From contig JAKITZ010000030.1 of NCBI GenBank assembly GCA_021647805.1, positions 1 through 15,077 of the forward strand: DNA of 15,077 bases. The letters run 5' to 3'. The notes under the pieces are model-generated. The model saw only the letters and a list, made by a program, of their open reading frames with translations. It was not told the origin of the DNA and ran no database searches. Position 1 is the stretch's first letter; each line of letters opens with the position of its first letter. Both the position numbers and the translations under genes were made by a program. This DNA is from Robiginitomaculum sp. (GTDB taxonomy: Bacteria; Pseudomonadota; Alphaproteobacteria; Caulobacterales; Maricaulaceae). Positions 6,846-14,512 of the stretch are shown in pieces.

Positions 6846-7463
6846 ATGAAAATGAGAGACCCAGCAGACGTAATGATGAATTTGGTGCCGATGGTGGTTG
6901 ATCAGACTAGCCGTGGCGAGCGTAGTTACGATATTTTTTCAAGATTACTAAAAGAGCGAATTATTTTCCTGACCGGTCCTGTTGAAGACGGAATGGCCTC
7001 TTTGATAACTGCGCAATTATTATTTCTTGAATCTGAAAACCCTAAAAAAGAAATTTCAATGTACATAAATTCACCGGGCGGAATTGTTACCTCCGGGTTG
7101 GCGATTTATGATACTATGCAATATATCAACTCTCCGGTTTCAACGGCCTGTATCGGGCAAGCGGCAAGCATGGGCTCATTGTTATTGTCTGGCGGTGCCA
7201 AGGGTATGCGCTTTGCCACGCCAAATGCCAGAGTTATGGTTCATCAGCCATCAGGTGGCTTTCAAGGACAGGCTTCGGACATTGTTCGCCATGCTGAAGA
7301 TATTCAAAAGATCAAAAAACGGTTGAATAATATTTATGTAAAACATACTGGTCAAAAATATGATGTGATCGAGAAAACGCTGGATCGTGATCACTTTATG
7401 TCTGCTGATGAAGCAAAAGAATTTGGTATTGTTGATCATGTTTATGAAAAACGCAGTGGGTGA
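6846..7463 (+). CDS. clpP: ATP-dependent Clp protease proteolytic subunit ClpP
   Basis: ClpP is the serine-protease core (a double heptameric ring) that degrades proteins fed to it by ClpX or ClpA. The 205-residue product has the full catalytic triad: Ser108 in GQAASMGS, His133 in VMVHQPSGG and Asp182 in DRDHFMSA. The oxyanion-strand motif SPGG is at 76-79. The N-terminus NLVPMVVDQTSRGERSYDI is the usual alphaproteobacterial form, with only a very short propeptide region. Start choice: ATG 6846 or ATG 6852. GAGAAA before the second is better spaced as a ribosome binding site, and the difference is two residues. It is followed by clpX after 217 bases. That gap has its own hairpin, so clpX may also be transcribed separately. 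Confidence 0.97.
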   Translation: MKMRDPADVMMNLVPMVVDQTSRGERSYDIFSRLLKERIIFLTGPVEDGMASLITAQLLFLESENPKKEISMYINSPGGIVTSGLAIYDTMQYINSPVSTACIGQAASMGSLLLSGGAKGMRFATPNARVMVHQPSGGFQGQASDIVRHAEDIQKIKKRLNNIYVKHTGQKYDVIEKTLDRDHFMSADEAKEFGIVDHVYEKRSG

Positions 7464-7605
7464 ATCACTTAAAGAAAAGGAACTAAAAGCCACACTTGGT
7501 GCTTGATCCCGCCAAAAAGTGATGATCGAATAGAAAAAAAGTCGATTTTAGAGCGTCTGTTCTCATTTTGGCCACAAATAGTTCGGCATCATATTTGCAT
7601 AATAT

Positions 7606-7644
7606 CTTCTAGTTAAGTATTTTATGCGACAAAATACCTAGAAG
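7606..7644. promoter_or_regulatory. Bulged 14-bp inverted repeat in the clpX leader
   Basis: CTTCTAG (7606-7612) and GTATTTT (7617-7623) pair fully with AAAATAC (7631-7637) and CTAGAAG (7638-7644). Only a 4-base TTAA bulge and a 7-base loop, atgcgac, are left unpaired. It ends 36 bases before the clpX start. No T-run follows, so it is not an ordinary terminator. It may be an operator or an RNA leader structure; the role is inferred from position only. Confidence 0.4.
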
Positions 7645-7680
7645 CATTGTCCTAAGTGTTGGCCTGACAGGAGTTACGTT

Positions 7681-8955
7681 ATGAGCAAATCTGATAAAAC
7701 CGACGATTCCAAAAGTACATTATATTGTTCTTTTTGCGGCAAGAGCCAACACGAAGTCAGGAAACTGATTGCCGGGCCAACTGTATTCATATGTGATGAA
7801 TGTGTTGAGCTTTGTATGGACATCATTCGCGAAGAGGCCAAAGGCTCTTTGGTGAAGTCACAAGAGGGTGTTCCAACTCCCCGTGAGATATGTGACGTGT
7901 TGGACGATTATGTCATCGGACAGGCAAATGCCAAACGGGTGTTGTCGGTGGCTGTGCATAATCATTATAAACGCTTGAACCATGCCGCAACTAATTCCGA
8001 TGTTGAATTGTCGAAGTCTAATATTCTTCTTATTGGTCCAACCGGTTGTGGCAAAACATTATTGGCGCAAACTTTGGCGCGGATACTTGACGTGCCGTTC
8101 ACTATGGCTGATGCCACCACTTTGACCGAAGCCGGTTATGTTGGCGAGGACGTTGAAAATATTATACTGAAATTATTACAAGCTTCTGATTATAATGTTG
8201 AGCGGGCGCAACGAGGTATCGTCTATATTGATGAGGTCGATAAAATTAGCCGTAAATCCGATAATCCATCTATTACCCGTGATGTTTCCGGTGAGGGTGT
8301 GCAACAAGCCTTGCTGAAAATTATGGAGGGGACAGTTGCTTCCGTTCCGCCACAAGGTGGCCGTAAACACCCGCAACAAGAGTTCTTGCAAGTGGATACT
8401 ACTGATGTGTTGTTCGTAGTTGGCGGTGCGTTTGCTGGTTTGGAAAAAGTTATCTCGCAACGTGGTCGTGGCACCAGTATTGGTTTTGGAGCCGATGTTC
8501 AAGATGAGGCGGAGCTTGACATTGGTGAAATCTTAAAAGGTGTAGAGCCTGATGATCTGATGAAATTTGGTCTGATTCCTGAATTTATTGGTCGTTTGCC
8601 AGTTATTGCTACTTTGGAAAATCTTGATGAAGATGCGTTGATAACCATTTTGACCGAGCCGAAAAACGCTTTGATGAAACAGTATGAAAGCCTGTTCATG
8701 ATGGAAGGGGTCAAATTGACCTTTGCTAAAGATGCCTTATCTGCAGTTGCCCGCAAGGCGATTAAGCGCAAAACCGGTGCTAGAGGTCTTCGCTCAATTA
8801 TGGAAGGCATATTGCTTGACACTATGTTTGAACTTCCCGGACAAGATGGTGTGGAAGAAGTTGTGGTCAATGCCGAAGTTATTGACGGCAATGCATCTCC
8901 ATTACTGATCTTTGCTGAAAAAAAGAAAAAAGCGATACCAAAAGTAGCTTCATAA
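7681..8955 (+). CDS. clpX: ATP-dependent Clp protease ATP-binding subunit ClpX
   Basis: ClpX is the hexameric AAA+ unfoldase that recognises substrates, including SsrA-tagged proteins, and threads them into ClpP. The 424-residue product has the N-terminal zinc-binding domain with Cys16, Cys19, Cys38 and Cys41. Walker A GPTGCGKT is at 119-126, the pore-1 loop GYVG at 152-155, Walker B VYIDEVDK at 181-188, and the ClpP-docking loop IGFGA at 267-271. The sensor-2 region with KTGARGLRSIMEG is near the C-terminus. All key residues are present and the length is normal. GACAGGAG lies just upstream of the ATG at a good distance. A strong terminator follows, so the transcript ends before lon. In Caulobacter ClpXP is essential for cell-cycle proteolysis; a similar role here is inference. 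Confidence 0.98.
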   Translation: MSKSDKTDDSKSTLYCSFCGKSQHEVRKLIAGPTVFICDECVELCMDIIREEAKGSLVKSQEGVPTPREICDVLDDYVIGQANAKRVLSVAVHNHYKRLNHAATNSDVELSKSNILLIGPTGCGKTLLAQTLARILDVPFTMADATTLTEAGYVGEDVENIILKLLQASDYNVERAQRGIVYIDEVDKISRKSDNPSITRDVSGEGVQQALLKIMEGTVASVPPQGGRKHPQQEFLQVDTTDVLFVVGGAFAGLEKVISQRGRGTSIGFGADVQDEAELDIGEILKGVEPDDLMKFGLIPEFIGRLPVIATLENLDEDALITILTEPKNALMKQYESLFMMEGVKLTFAKDALSAVARKAIKRKTGARGLRSIMEGILLDTMFELPGQDGVEEVVVNAEVIDGNASPLLIFAEKKKKAIPKVAS

Positions 8956-8983
8956 AATAAAGTTACACTCGCGAAACTAATTG

Positions 8984-9016
8984 GGCAGGATAGTATGTTT
9001 ACTATCCTGCCTTTTT
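8984..9016 (+). terminator. Strong intrinsic terminator after clpX
   Basis: GGCAGGATAGT (8984-8994) pairs perfectly over 11 bp with ACTATCCTGCC (9001-9011) across a 6-base loop, and TTTTT follows at 9012-9016. It begins 29 bases after the clpX stop and separates the clp genes from lon. Confidence 0.92.
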
Positions 9017-9029
9017 ACATTTGCAAGGC

Positions 9030-9060
9030 TTGTAATATTACTAAATTATTCCGATATAAT
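9030..9060 (+). promoter_or_regulatory. Candidate promoter for lon
   Basis: A perfect -10 box, TATAAT, lies at 9055-9060. A TTGTAA (9030-9035) lies upstream with a 19-base spacer, which is longer than ideal. It falls between the clpX terminator and lon, leaving about 100 bases of leader. I see no alphaproteobacterial heat-shock (CTTG / CCCCAT) promoter in this gap, although lon is often under heat-shock control. Confidence 0.4.
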
Positions 9061-9163
9061 TCATTAGGCATTCATCGGTAGTAGTGGATACTGTTAGCTG
9101 ATGAAGTAAATAGATTCGGGCTTGATTGTGCGGATTAGGTAATGTTCAGGATAAAGAGTGCTC

Positions 9164-11569
9164 ATGTCAGATAAAGTCCAAACGCTTCCCGTTTTACCGC
9201 TTCGCGATATTGTGGTTTTTCCGCACATGATTGTGCCGCTGTTCGCGGGACGGGAAAAATCAGTAAAAGCCCTAGAAGAAGTAATGGGCAAAGACAAACA
9301 GATATTGTTATTGACGCAAATTGATCCGGCAATAGATGATCCAGATTATGATGAGTTACATAATTTGGGCTGCGTTGCCAAAGTATTGCAATTACTAAAA
9401 CTACCCGATGGTACGCTAAAAGTATTGGTAGAAGGGAAAACTAGAGCAACTGCCTCTGATTTTAAAATGGTTGATGGCTATATAGAAGCATCGGTCAGTG
9501 CCGTGGAAATAACTGACGCGGAAACACCGGAAACTATGGCTTTGATGCGAAGTGCGATCGATAGTTTCGAGCGGTATGTAAAATTGAACAAAAAAATATC
9601 ACCAGATATTGTTACAGCAATTAGCGATATTGATGAGGCGGGTAAATTGGCAGATTCAATTTCTGCTCATTTGGCGGTGAAACTGAAAGAGAAACAAAAA
9701 TTATTAGAAATAATTGATACTGATGCTCGTTTAGAAGCCGTTTTAGGTAAAATGGAGGGTGAGATTAGTGTCTTGCAGGTCGAGCGGAAAATTCGCTCAC
9801 GTGTTAAGCGGCAGATGGAAAAATCGCAACGGGAATATTATTTGAATGAGCAGATGAAAGCCATTCAACGTGAATTGGGTGATCAATCAGAAGCTCCCGG
9901 AGAGGCTGATGAGCTTGCGGCAAAAATTGCCAAAACCAAACTTTCCAAAGAAGCAAACACTAAGGCTTTGGCGGAATTAAAAAAACTGCGACAGATGAAC
10001 CCGATGTCGGCAGAGTCTACGGTAATTCGTAACTATCTAGATTGGATTTTGGGATTGCCATGGGGTAAAAAAACTAGATCAAGGATTGATCTGGCCAAAG
10101 CCAAAGAAATTCTTGATGAAGATCACTTTGGTCTCGAAAAGGTCAAAGACCGGATATTGGAACATTTGGCTGTTCAGGAGCGAACCAAAAAAGTAAGAGG
10201 GCCGATACTTTGCCTTGTTGGGCCACCGGGCGTTGGTAAAACTTCTTTGGGCAAGTCAATTGCTAGAGCTACGGCACGTAATTTTGTTCGTGTTTCATTG
10301 GGTGGGGTGCGGGACGAATCCGAAATTCGCGGGCATCGCCGGACTTATATTGGCTCAATGCCCGGGCGTATTATTCAATCAATGAAAAAAGCTAAAAGCA
10401 GTAATCCGTTATTTCTGTTAGATGAGATTGACAAGATGGGCGCTGACTTTCGCGGCGATCCTTCGGCCGCTTTGCTTGAGGTTTTGGATCCGGAACAAAA
10501 CACGACCTTTAATGATCACTATTTGGAGGTTGATTATAACTTATCGGATGTGTTTTTTGTCACCACTGCCAATACGATGAATATACCAAGACCGTTGATG
10601 GATCGCATGGAAGTCATTCGCATTTCCGGTTATACAGAAGACGAAAAAGTAGAGATCGCCAAGCGACACTTGATTGCCAAGCAAATTGAAAATCACGGCC
10701 TCAAGGACGGTGAATGGTCAATAGATGATGAGGCTTTGCGTGACTTAATTCGTCTATACACTAGAGAGGCCGGAGTGCGTAACCTTGAACGGGAATTGGC
10801 CAATTTGGCTCGTAAGGCGGTTCGTAAACTGGTTTCTGCTGAGTATCAGGAAATTCATATTACCAAAGAAAATTTGGCTGAATACGCTGGCATTGCCAAA
10901 TTCTCATTCGGGCAAACTGACAAGGAAGACCTTGTGGGTATTGTTACCGGGTTGGCTTGGACAGAAACTGGTGGTGAACTGTTGACCATTGAAGCTGTGC
11001 AAATGCCGGGGCGGGGGCGTATGACGGTCACTGGAAATTTACGTGATGTAATGAAAGAATCAATTTCTGCGGCAAATTCTTATGTTCATTCGCGTGGCGC
11101 TAGTTTTGGCATTAAAGCGAAACAGTTCAAACAATCGGATTTTCACGTTCATGTTCCAGAAGGGGCAACGCCCAAAGATGGCCCTTCTGCTGGTATTGCA
11201 ATGGCCACGGCAATTATCTCGGTTCTGACCAATGTTGCAGTGCGCAAAGACGTGGCAATGACCGGAGAAATCTCTTTGAGAGGCAGGGCAATGGAGATTG
11301 GCGGATTGAAGGAAAAACTGCTTGCTGCTTTGCGTGGCGGGGTAAAAACTGTATTGATTCCAATGGATAACGCCAAAGACTTGGAGGAAATACCCGATAA
11401 TGTTAAAAATGGTTTGGAAATAATTCCCGTGTCTTCACTTGATGAAGTGTTGGAACACGCATTGGTATCTAAATTACAACCTATTGAATGGAGCAATGCT
11501 GACCTGGAAACAGCTGCAAATGAAAAAGATAGTGGTGACGATGATGGCGAGTCAATAGTCACTCATTAG
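9164..11569 (+). CDS. lon: Lon ATP-dependent protease (La)
   Basis: Lon is a cytoplasmic AAA+ serine protease that removes misfolded proteins and specific regulators. The 801-residue product has the N-terminal substrate-binding domain, starting at TLPVLPLRDIVVFPHM, followed by a helical linker rich in charged residues (about 190-270). The AAA+ module has Walker A GPPGVGKT at 353-360 and Walker B FLLDEIDKMG. The protease domain carries Ser675 in PKDGPSAG and Lys718 in GGLKEKLLAALRGG, the same 43-residue spacing as Ser679/Lys722 in E. coli. The ATG at 9164 has AAAGAG 5-8 bases upstream; a GTG at 9158 would add two residues. It stands alone between the clpX terminator and hupB. I see no broken motif. 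Confidence 0.98.
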   Translation: MSDKVQTLPVLPLRDIVVFPHMIVPLFAGREKSVKALEEVMGKDKQILLLTQIDPAIDDPDYDELHNLGCVAKVLQLLKLPDGTLKVLVEGKTRATASDFKMVDGYIEASVSAVEITDAETPETMALMRSAIDSFERYVKLNKKISPDIVTAISDIDEAGKLADSISAHLAVKLKEKQKLLEIIDTDARLEAVLGKMEGEISVLQVERKIRSRVKRQMEKSQREYYLNEQMKAIQRELGDQSEAPGEADELAAKIAKTKLSKEANTKALAELKKLRQMNPMSAESTVIRNYLDWILGLPWGKKTRSRIDLAKAKEILDEDHFGLEKVKDRILEHLAVQERTKKVRGPILCLVGPPGVGKTSLGKSIARATARNFVRVSLGGVRDESEIRGHRRTYIGSMPGRIIQSMKKAKSSNPLFLLDEIDKMGADFRGDPSAALLEVLDPEQNTTFNDHYLEVDYNLSDVFFVTTANTMNIPRPLMDRMEVIRISGYTEDEKVEIAKRHLIAKQIENHGLKDGEWSIDDEALRDLIRLYTREAGVRNLERELANLARKAVRKLVSAEYQEIHITKENLAEYAGIAKFSFGQTDKEDLVGIVTGLAWTETGGELLTIEAVQMPGRGRMTVTGNLRDVMKESISAANSYVHSRGASFGIKAKQFKQSDFHVHVPEGATPKDGPSAGIAMATAIISVLTNVAVRKDVAMTGEISLRGRAMEIGGLKEKLLAALRGGVKTVLIPMDNAKDLEEIPDNVKNGLEIIPVSSLDEVLEHALVSKLQPIEWSNADLETAANEKDSGDDDGESIVTH

Positions 11570-11607
11570 GTTAAGAAAATTATAGTGTAAATAAATCAAT
11601 GAAAAGC

Positions 11608-11633
11608 GTTGCAAAATAAGGATTTTTTGCGAC
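11608..11633. promoter_or_regulatory. Inverted repeat upstream of hupB
   Basis: GTTGCAAAA (11608-11616) and TTTTGCGAC (11625-11633) pair over 9 positions with a single G-T wobble, around an 8-base centre. It ends 53 bases before the hupB start codon. It could be a protein-binding site or a leader hairpin; nothing further can be said from sequence. Confidence 0.3.
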
Positions 11634-11686
11634 AATGGGCTATCAGCACCTATGATTCGGTGTTTCATAATGAGAAGGATTTTCAA

Positions 11687-11962
11687 ATGAACAAAAGTGA
11701 ACTGGCAGATGCCGTAGCAACAGAATGTGATATGACGAAAGCTCAGGCATTAGATGCTGTTAATTCAGTATTTAACACCATTCAAAATACTCTGGGTGAC
11801 GGCGGCGAAGTCCGTGTTCCAGGTTTTGGTTCTTTTACTGTCGCTCATCGCGCCGCTGGCATGGCCCGCAACCCGCGTACAGGCGAAATGATTAAGCGCC
11901 CGGCTTCCAAGCGTCCTAAGTTTAAAGCTGGCAAATCATTCAAAGATTGTGTAAATTGCTAG
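11687..11962 (+). CDS. hupB: DNA-binding protein HU (beta-type)
   Basis: HU is a small dimeric nucleoid protein that bends DNA without sequence specificity. The 91-residue product has the usual length and fold: an N-terminal helical part (MNKSELADAVATE), the conserved VPGFGSFTV turn at about 44-52, and the DNA-binding arm with ARNPRTGEMIKRPASKRPKF, including the Pro that intercalates into DNA. The ATG at 11687 has GAGAAGGA upstream at a good distance; reading upstream to 11609 in frame adds a tail without family character. Lying directly after lon is the usual alphaproteobacterial arrangement. One unusual detail is the two Cys codons close to the C-terminus (KDCVNC). A strong terminator follows. 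Confidence 0.95.
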   Translation: MNKSELADAVATECDMTKAQALDAVNSVFNTIQNTLGDGGEVRVPGFGSFTVAHRAAGMARNPRTGEMIKRPASKRPKFKAGKSFKDCVNC

Positions 11963-11981
11963 TCAATTAATGATTTACTGT

Positions 11982-12010
11982 AAAAGGGCTGGCTTTTGCT
12001 GGCCCTTTTT
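11982..12010 (+). terminator. Intrinsic terminator after hupB
   Basis: AAAAGGGC (11982-11989) pairs with GCCCTTTT (12002-12009), extended inward by GGC/GCT-type pairs around a TTTT loop. The T-run runs to 12010. It begins 20 bases after the hupB stop. Confidence 0.88.
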
Positions 12011-12033
12011 CATTTTTCGCTTGCAGTTTTCCT

Positions 12034-12051
12034 CGGAATAGTCATATTCCG
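12034..12051. promoter_or_regulatory. Small palindromic hairpin before tRNA-Val
   Basis: CGGAATA (12034-12040) pairs perfectly with TATTCCG (12045-12051) around GTCA, and is flanked on both sides by GTTTTCC-like sequence. It lies 24 bases before the tRNA. It may be a backup terminator for hupB (TTTTCC follows) or part of the tRNA control region. Confidence 0.3.
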
Positions 12052-12075
12052 TTTTCCTGTCAGCAATGCTGGTAA

Positions 12076-12151
12076 GGGCGATTAGCTCAGTTGGTAGAGC
12101 GCCATGTTTACACCGTGGATGTCGGGAGTTCGAGCCTCTCATCGCCCACCA
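12076..12151 (+). tRNA. tRNA-Val (anticodon UAC)
   Basis: A complete cloverleaf is visible. The acceptor stem is GGGCGAT (12076-12082) paired with ATCGCCC (12141-12147). The D arm is GCTC...GAGC. The anticodon arm is CCATG-TTTACAC-CGTGG with anticodon TAC, reading GUA and related valine codons. The T arm is GGGAG-TTCGAGC-CTCTC. The discriminator A at 12148 is followed by an encoded CCA at 12149-12151. Its position after hupB matches many alphaproteobacterial genomes. The following 166 bases up to the next gene hold no feature I can support. Confidence 0.96.
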
Positions 12152-12317
12152 TTTTTATTAAGTTTTAATTCTGGCTAGCAACAACTTTGTGACAGTTTTT
12201 ATTATTTTCATAAAAACACCTGATGTCATCTTAGATTCTGTTTGTGTTTTTTTGACTGGCTCCTGAACTGCTTTAGTGTCATAACCAGCGCAAATTATAT
12301 TGCTCGTGAGTTTTGCT

Positions 12318-13019
12318 ATGTCCAATTTCGTTGAATATATCCCTATTTTAACCACTTTTGGGGCGATTTTTTTCGCCCGCGAGATTTTCTTACATTATCG
12401 GAAAAGCAAAACCACTTATTTGATGTGGTGGACTATTGGCGTAATTGCTTTTGGCTTGGGAACTTTGAGCGAAAGTATCAATGTATTATTTGGCTGGAGC
12501 GAGATAAATACTAAATTCTGGTATATTGTTGGCGCTTTGCTCGGTGGTTTTCCTTTGGCACAAGGTTCGGTTTACTTGCTTATGAACCGCAAATTTGCCC
12601 ATGCAACGACCATATTGATTGTCTCGACTATTGTTATTGCCGCAGTTTTTGTAGCTCTTTCGCCAATCGCTTTGCCAACAGGATTTGAGGGCAAGCTTAC
12701 GGGTAGAGTATTTGAGTGGCAGTGGATTAGATTGTTTTCCATACCGATTAATATTTACGCAATGATTTTTCTAGTTGGTGGGGCAATTTATTCAGCTTTG
12801 AAGTATTATGCCTTATCGGATCATCAAGCTCGATTTAAGGGAAATGTATATATTGCCATTGGTGCTTTACTGCCCGGTATTGGCGGAACATTTACCCGTA
12901 TGGGACATGTAGAGGTTCTATATGTGACTGAATTGATTGGTTTATTCCTGATTTATGTTGGTTATAAAATAATCAAAAGCAACAACCAACAAAACAAAAT
13001 TGATTCTACGCAAAGTTAA
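12318..13019 (+). CDS. Unrecognised membrane protein with seven predicted segments
   Basis: I do not recognise a named family. The 233-residue product is very hydrophobic, with likely membrane segments at about 7-25, 34-54, 67-89, 96-118, 139-166, 177-197 and 201-220. There is no cleavable signal peptide, and a short polar C-terminus is rich in Asn, Gln and Lys. Possible functional residues within segments include the GLGTLSE stretch at 46-52, GGFPLAQG at 76-83 and GIGGTFTRMGHVE at 187-199, with Arg and His near a membrane edge. I recall uncharacterised proteins of this type in other phyla but know no function. The ATG at 12318 has a GTGAG upstream; an in-frame TTG at 12300 would add six residues. 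It stands between tRNA-Val and mgtE, 74 bases before mgtE, with no terminator seen between them. Confidence 0.75.
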   Translation: MSNFVEYIPILTTFGAIFFAREIFLHYRKSKTTYLMWWTIGVIAFGLGTLSESINVLFGWSEINTKFWYIVGALLGGFPLAQGSVYLLMNRKFAHATTILIVSTIVIAAVFVALSPIALPTGFEGKLTGRVFEWQWIRLFSIPINIYAMIFLVGGAIYSALKYYALSDHQARFKGNVYIAIGALLPGIGGTFTRMGHVEVLYVTELIGLFLIYVGYKIIKSNNQQNKIDSTQS

Positions 13020-13093
13020 TCACCTGCATCTGACTGTATAGTTTATGATCATGATTCTAGGCCGTGTTGACATTGATGTCTCTGGCTTAAAAA

Positions 13094-14500
13094 ATGGTTC
13101 AGATAATGAAAGACATTATAAAGCAAGAAGCTGATATTGATCAGACCAGCGGCACTGAGATTGATGCTGCTGCTCTTGAAGATATTTGTAGTGCTATATC
13201 TGATAATGACCCTAAAGCAGCAAAAAATGCTCTAGCCAACTTGCATGCCGCAGATGCTTCTGATGTTGTTGAGCAATTATCTAACGAACAATTGCGTCGT
13301 TTGGCGCGTCTGGTACCGGATATATTTAACGGCGAGGTTTTAGCTGAATTATCAGACCATGTGCTGGAAATAATTTTTGGAATTCTTGATGCCAAGACAG
13401 TTGCCGATGCCATTGGGAAGTTGGAATCCGATGATGCGATTCATGTTGTTGAGGAGCTGGATGTTGAATTTCGTGATGAGGTTCTAAAATCGGTAAACCC
13501 CAAAGAGCGTCAGGCACTTGAAACATCTTTAACATTTGAGCCAGACAGTGTCGGACGATTAATGCAGCGTGAGTTTGTTGCTGTTCCTGCTTTTTTCAAT
13601 GTAGAGCAGGCGATAAACAGTATTCGAACATCTGATGACACTACGATGCCGGACACGTTTTATGAAATTTATGTTGTTGACCCATCGCACCATGTGATTG
13701 GTTTGATTGCTTTATCTGATTTGTTGCGAGCAAACAATACTGCGATATTAAGTCAGTTAATGTCATCGGTGCAAGTCGTGTTGAGCCAACAAACCGACAA
13801 AGAAGATGCGGCTTATCTATTTGAAAAGTATGATCTTCCTTCGGCTCCGGTAACTGATGGAGATGGCCGATTGGTTGGCATGATAACTATGGATGATATG
13901 GTCGAAGTAATGCACGATGAACACACAGAAGACTTATTGTCTTTGGCCGGTGTTAGCGAAGCTGGTTTGGGCGATACGGTTAAAGATGTGATTGTTAGTC
14001 GCGCGCCATGGTTGATGGTAAATCTGGCTACGGCTATTTTGGCCTCTATGGTTATTTCGATGTTTGAGGCATCAATGGAAAGAATCATCGCTCTGGCGGT
14101 GTTAATGCCAATAGTTGCCTCAATGGGTGGAAATGCCGCTACTCAGGTGCTGACCGTTGCGGTAAGAGCGTTGGCATTGCGCGAAATCACCAAAGCGAAT
14201 GCTGGTAGGATAATTACCCGCGAAATGCTTGCCGGACTAGTTCATGGTCTTATCTTTGCCATTATCATGGGCTTGGTTACATTTGTGTGGTTTAAGTCAT
14301 TGCCATTGGCGTTAATTATTGCTTCTGCTATGGTAATAAATCACCTTGTTGCTGGTTTTGCTGGAATTTTGGCTCCGCTTGGGTTGAAACGCCTTGGAGC
14401 CGATCCTGCTGTGGCTTCTAGTGTGTTTGTTACGACAGTGACAGATATTGTTGGTTTCTTTGTGTTTTTAGGTTTGGCAGCATTAGTTCTTGTTGGTTGA
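13094..14500 (+). CDS. mgtE: Magnesium transporter MgtE
   Basis: MgtE is an inner-membrane, Mg-gated channel for Mg2+ uptake. The 468-residue product shows the standard order. A soluble N-domain of helical repeats (about 30-150, LHAADASDVVEQL, LESDDAIHVVEEL) comes first, then two CBS domains (about 155-275, ending LVGMITMDDMVEVM). A plug helix region follows, then five membrane segments from about 305. The signature MPIVASMGGNAATQ is at 338-351, and VTTVTD places Asp451 where the selectivity Asp of the Thermus protein lies. Length fits the family (about 450). Start choice is uncertain: ATG 13094 or ATG 13106, neither with a clear ribosome binding site. I see no magnesium riboswitch in the 74 bases upstream. 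The Kelch gene starts 12 bases after the stop. Confidence 0.96.
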   Translation: MVQIMKDIIKQEADIDQTSGTEIDAAALEDICSAISDNDPKAAKNALANLHAADASDVVEQLSNEQLRRLARLVPDIFNGEVLAELSDHVLEIIFGILDAKTVADAIGKLESDDAIHVVEELDVEFRDEVLKSVNPKERQALETSLTFEPDSVGRLMQREFVAVPAFFNVEQAINSIRTSDDTTMPDTFYEIYVVDPSHHVIGLIALSDLLRANNTAILSQLMSSVQVVLSQQTDKEDAAYLFEKYDLPSAPVTDGDGRLVGMITMDDMVEVMHDEHTEDLLSLAGVSEAGLGDTVKDVIVSRAPWLMVNLATAILASMVISMFEASMERIIALAVLMPIVASMGGNAATQVLTVAVRALALREITKANAGRIITREMLAGLVHGLIFAIIMGLVTFVWFKSLPLALIIASAMVINHLVAGFAGILAPLGLKRLGADPAVASSVFVTTVTDIVGFFVFLGLAALVLVG

Positions 14501-14512
14501 GGAGTTTATAAA

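Noticed and set aside
5163..11962. A novel protease system
   Set aside because: The order tig-clpP-clpX-lon-hupB is the standard alphaproteobacterial arrangement and all catalytic motifs are ordinary.
12158..12355. 65-residue minus-strand ORF after tRNA-Val
   Set aside because: Low-complexity Lys/Thr/Ile translation, no ribosome binding site, and it overlaps the start of the membrane-protein gene.
5117..13057. GANTC (CcrM-type) sites in the gaps before tig, clpP, lon, hupB and mgtE
   Set aside because: About one site per 256 bases is expected by chance, and the number seen in roughly 1.3 kb of intergenic DNA is near that; such sites also occur inside genes.
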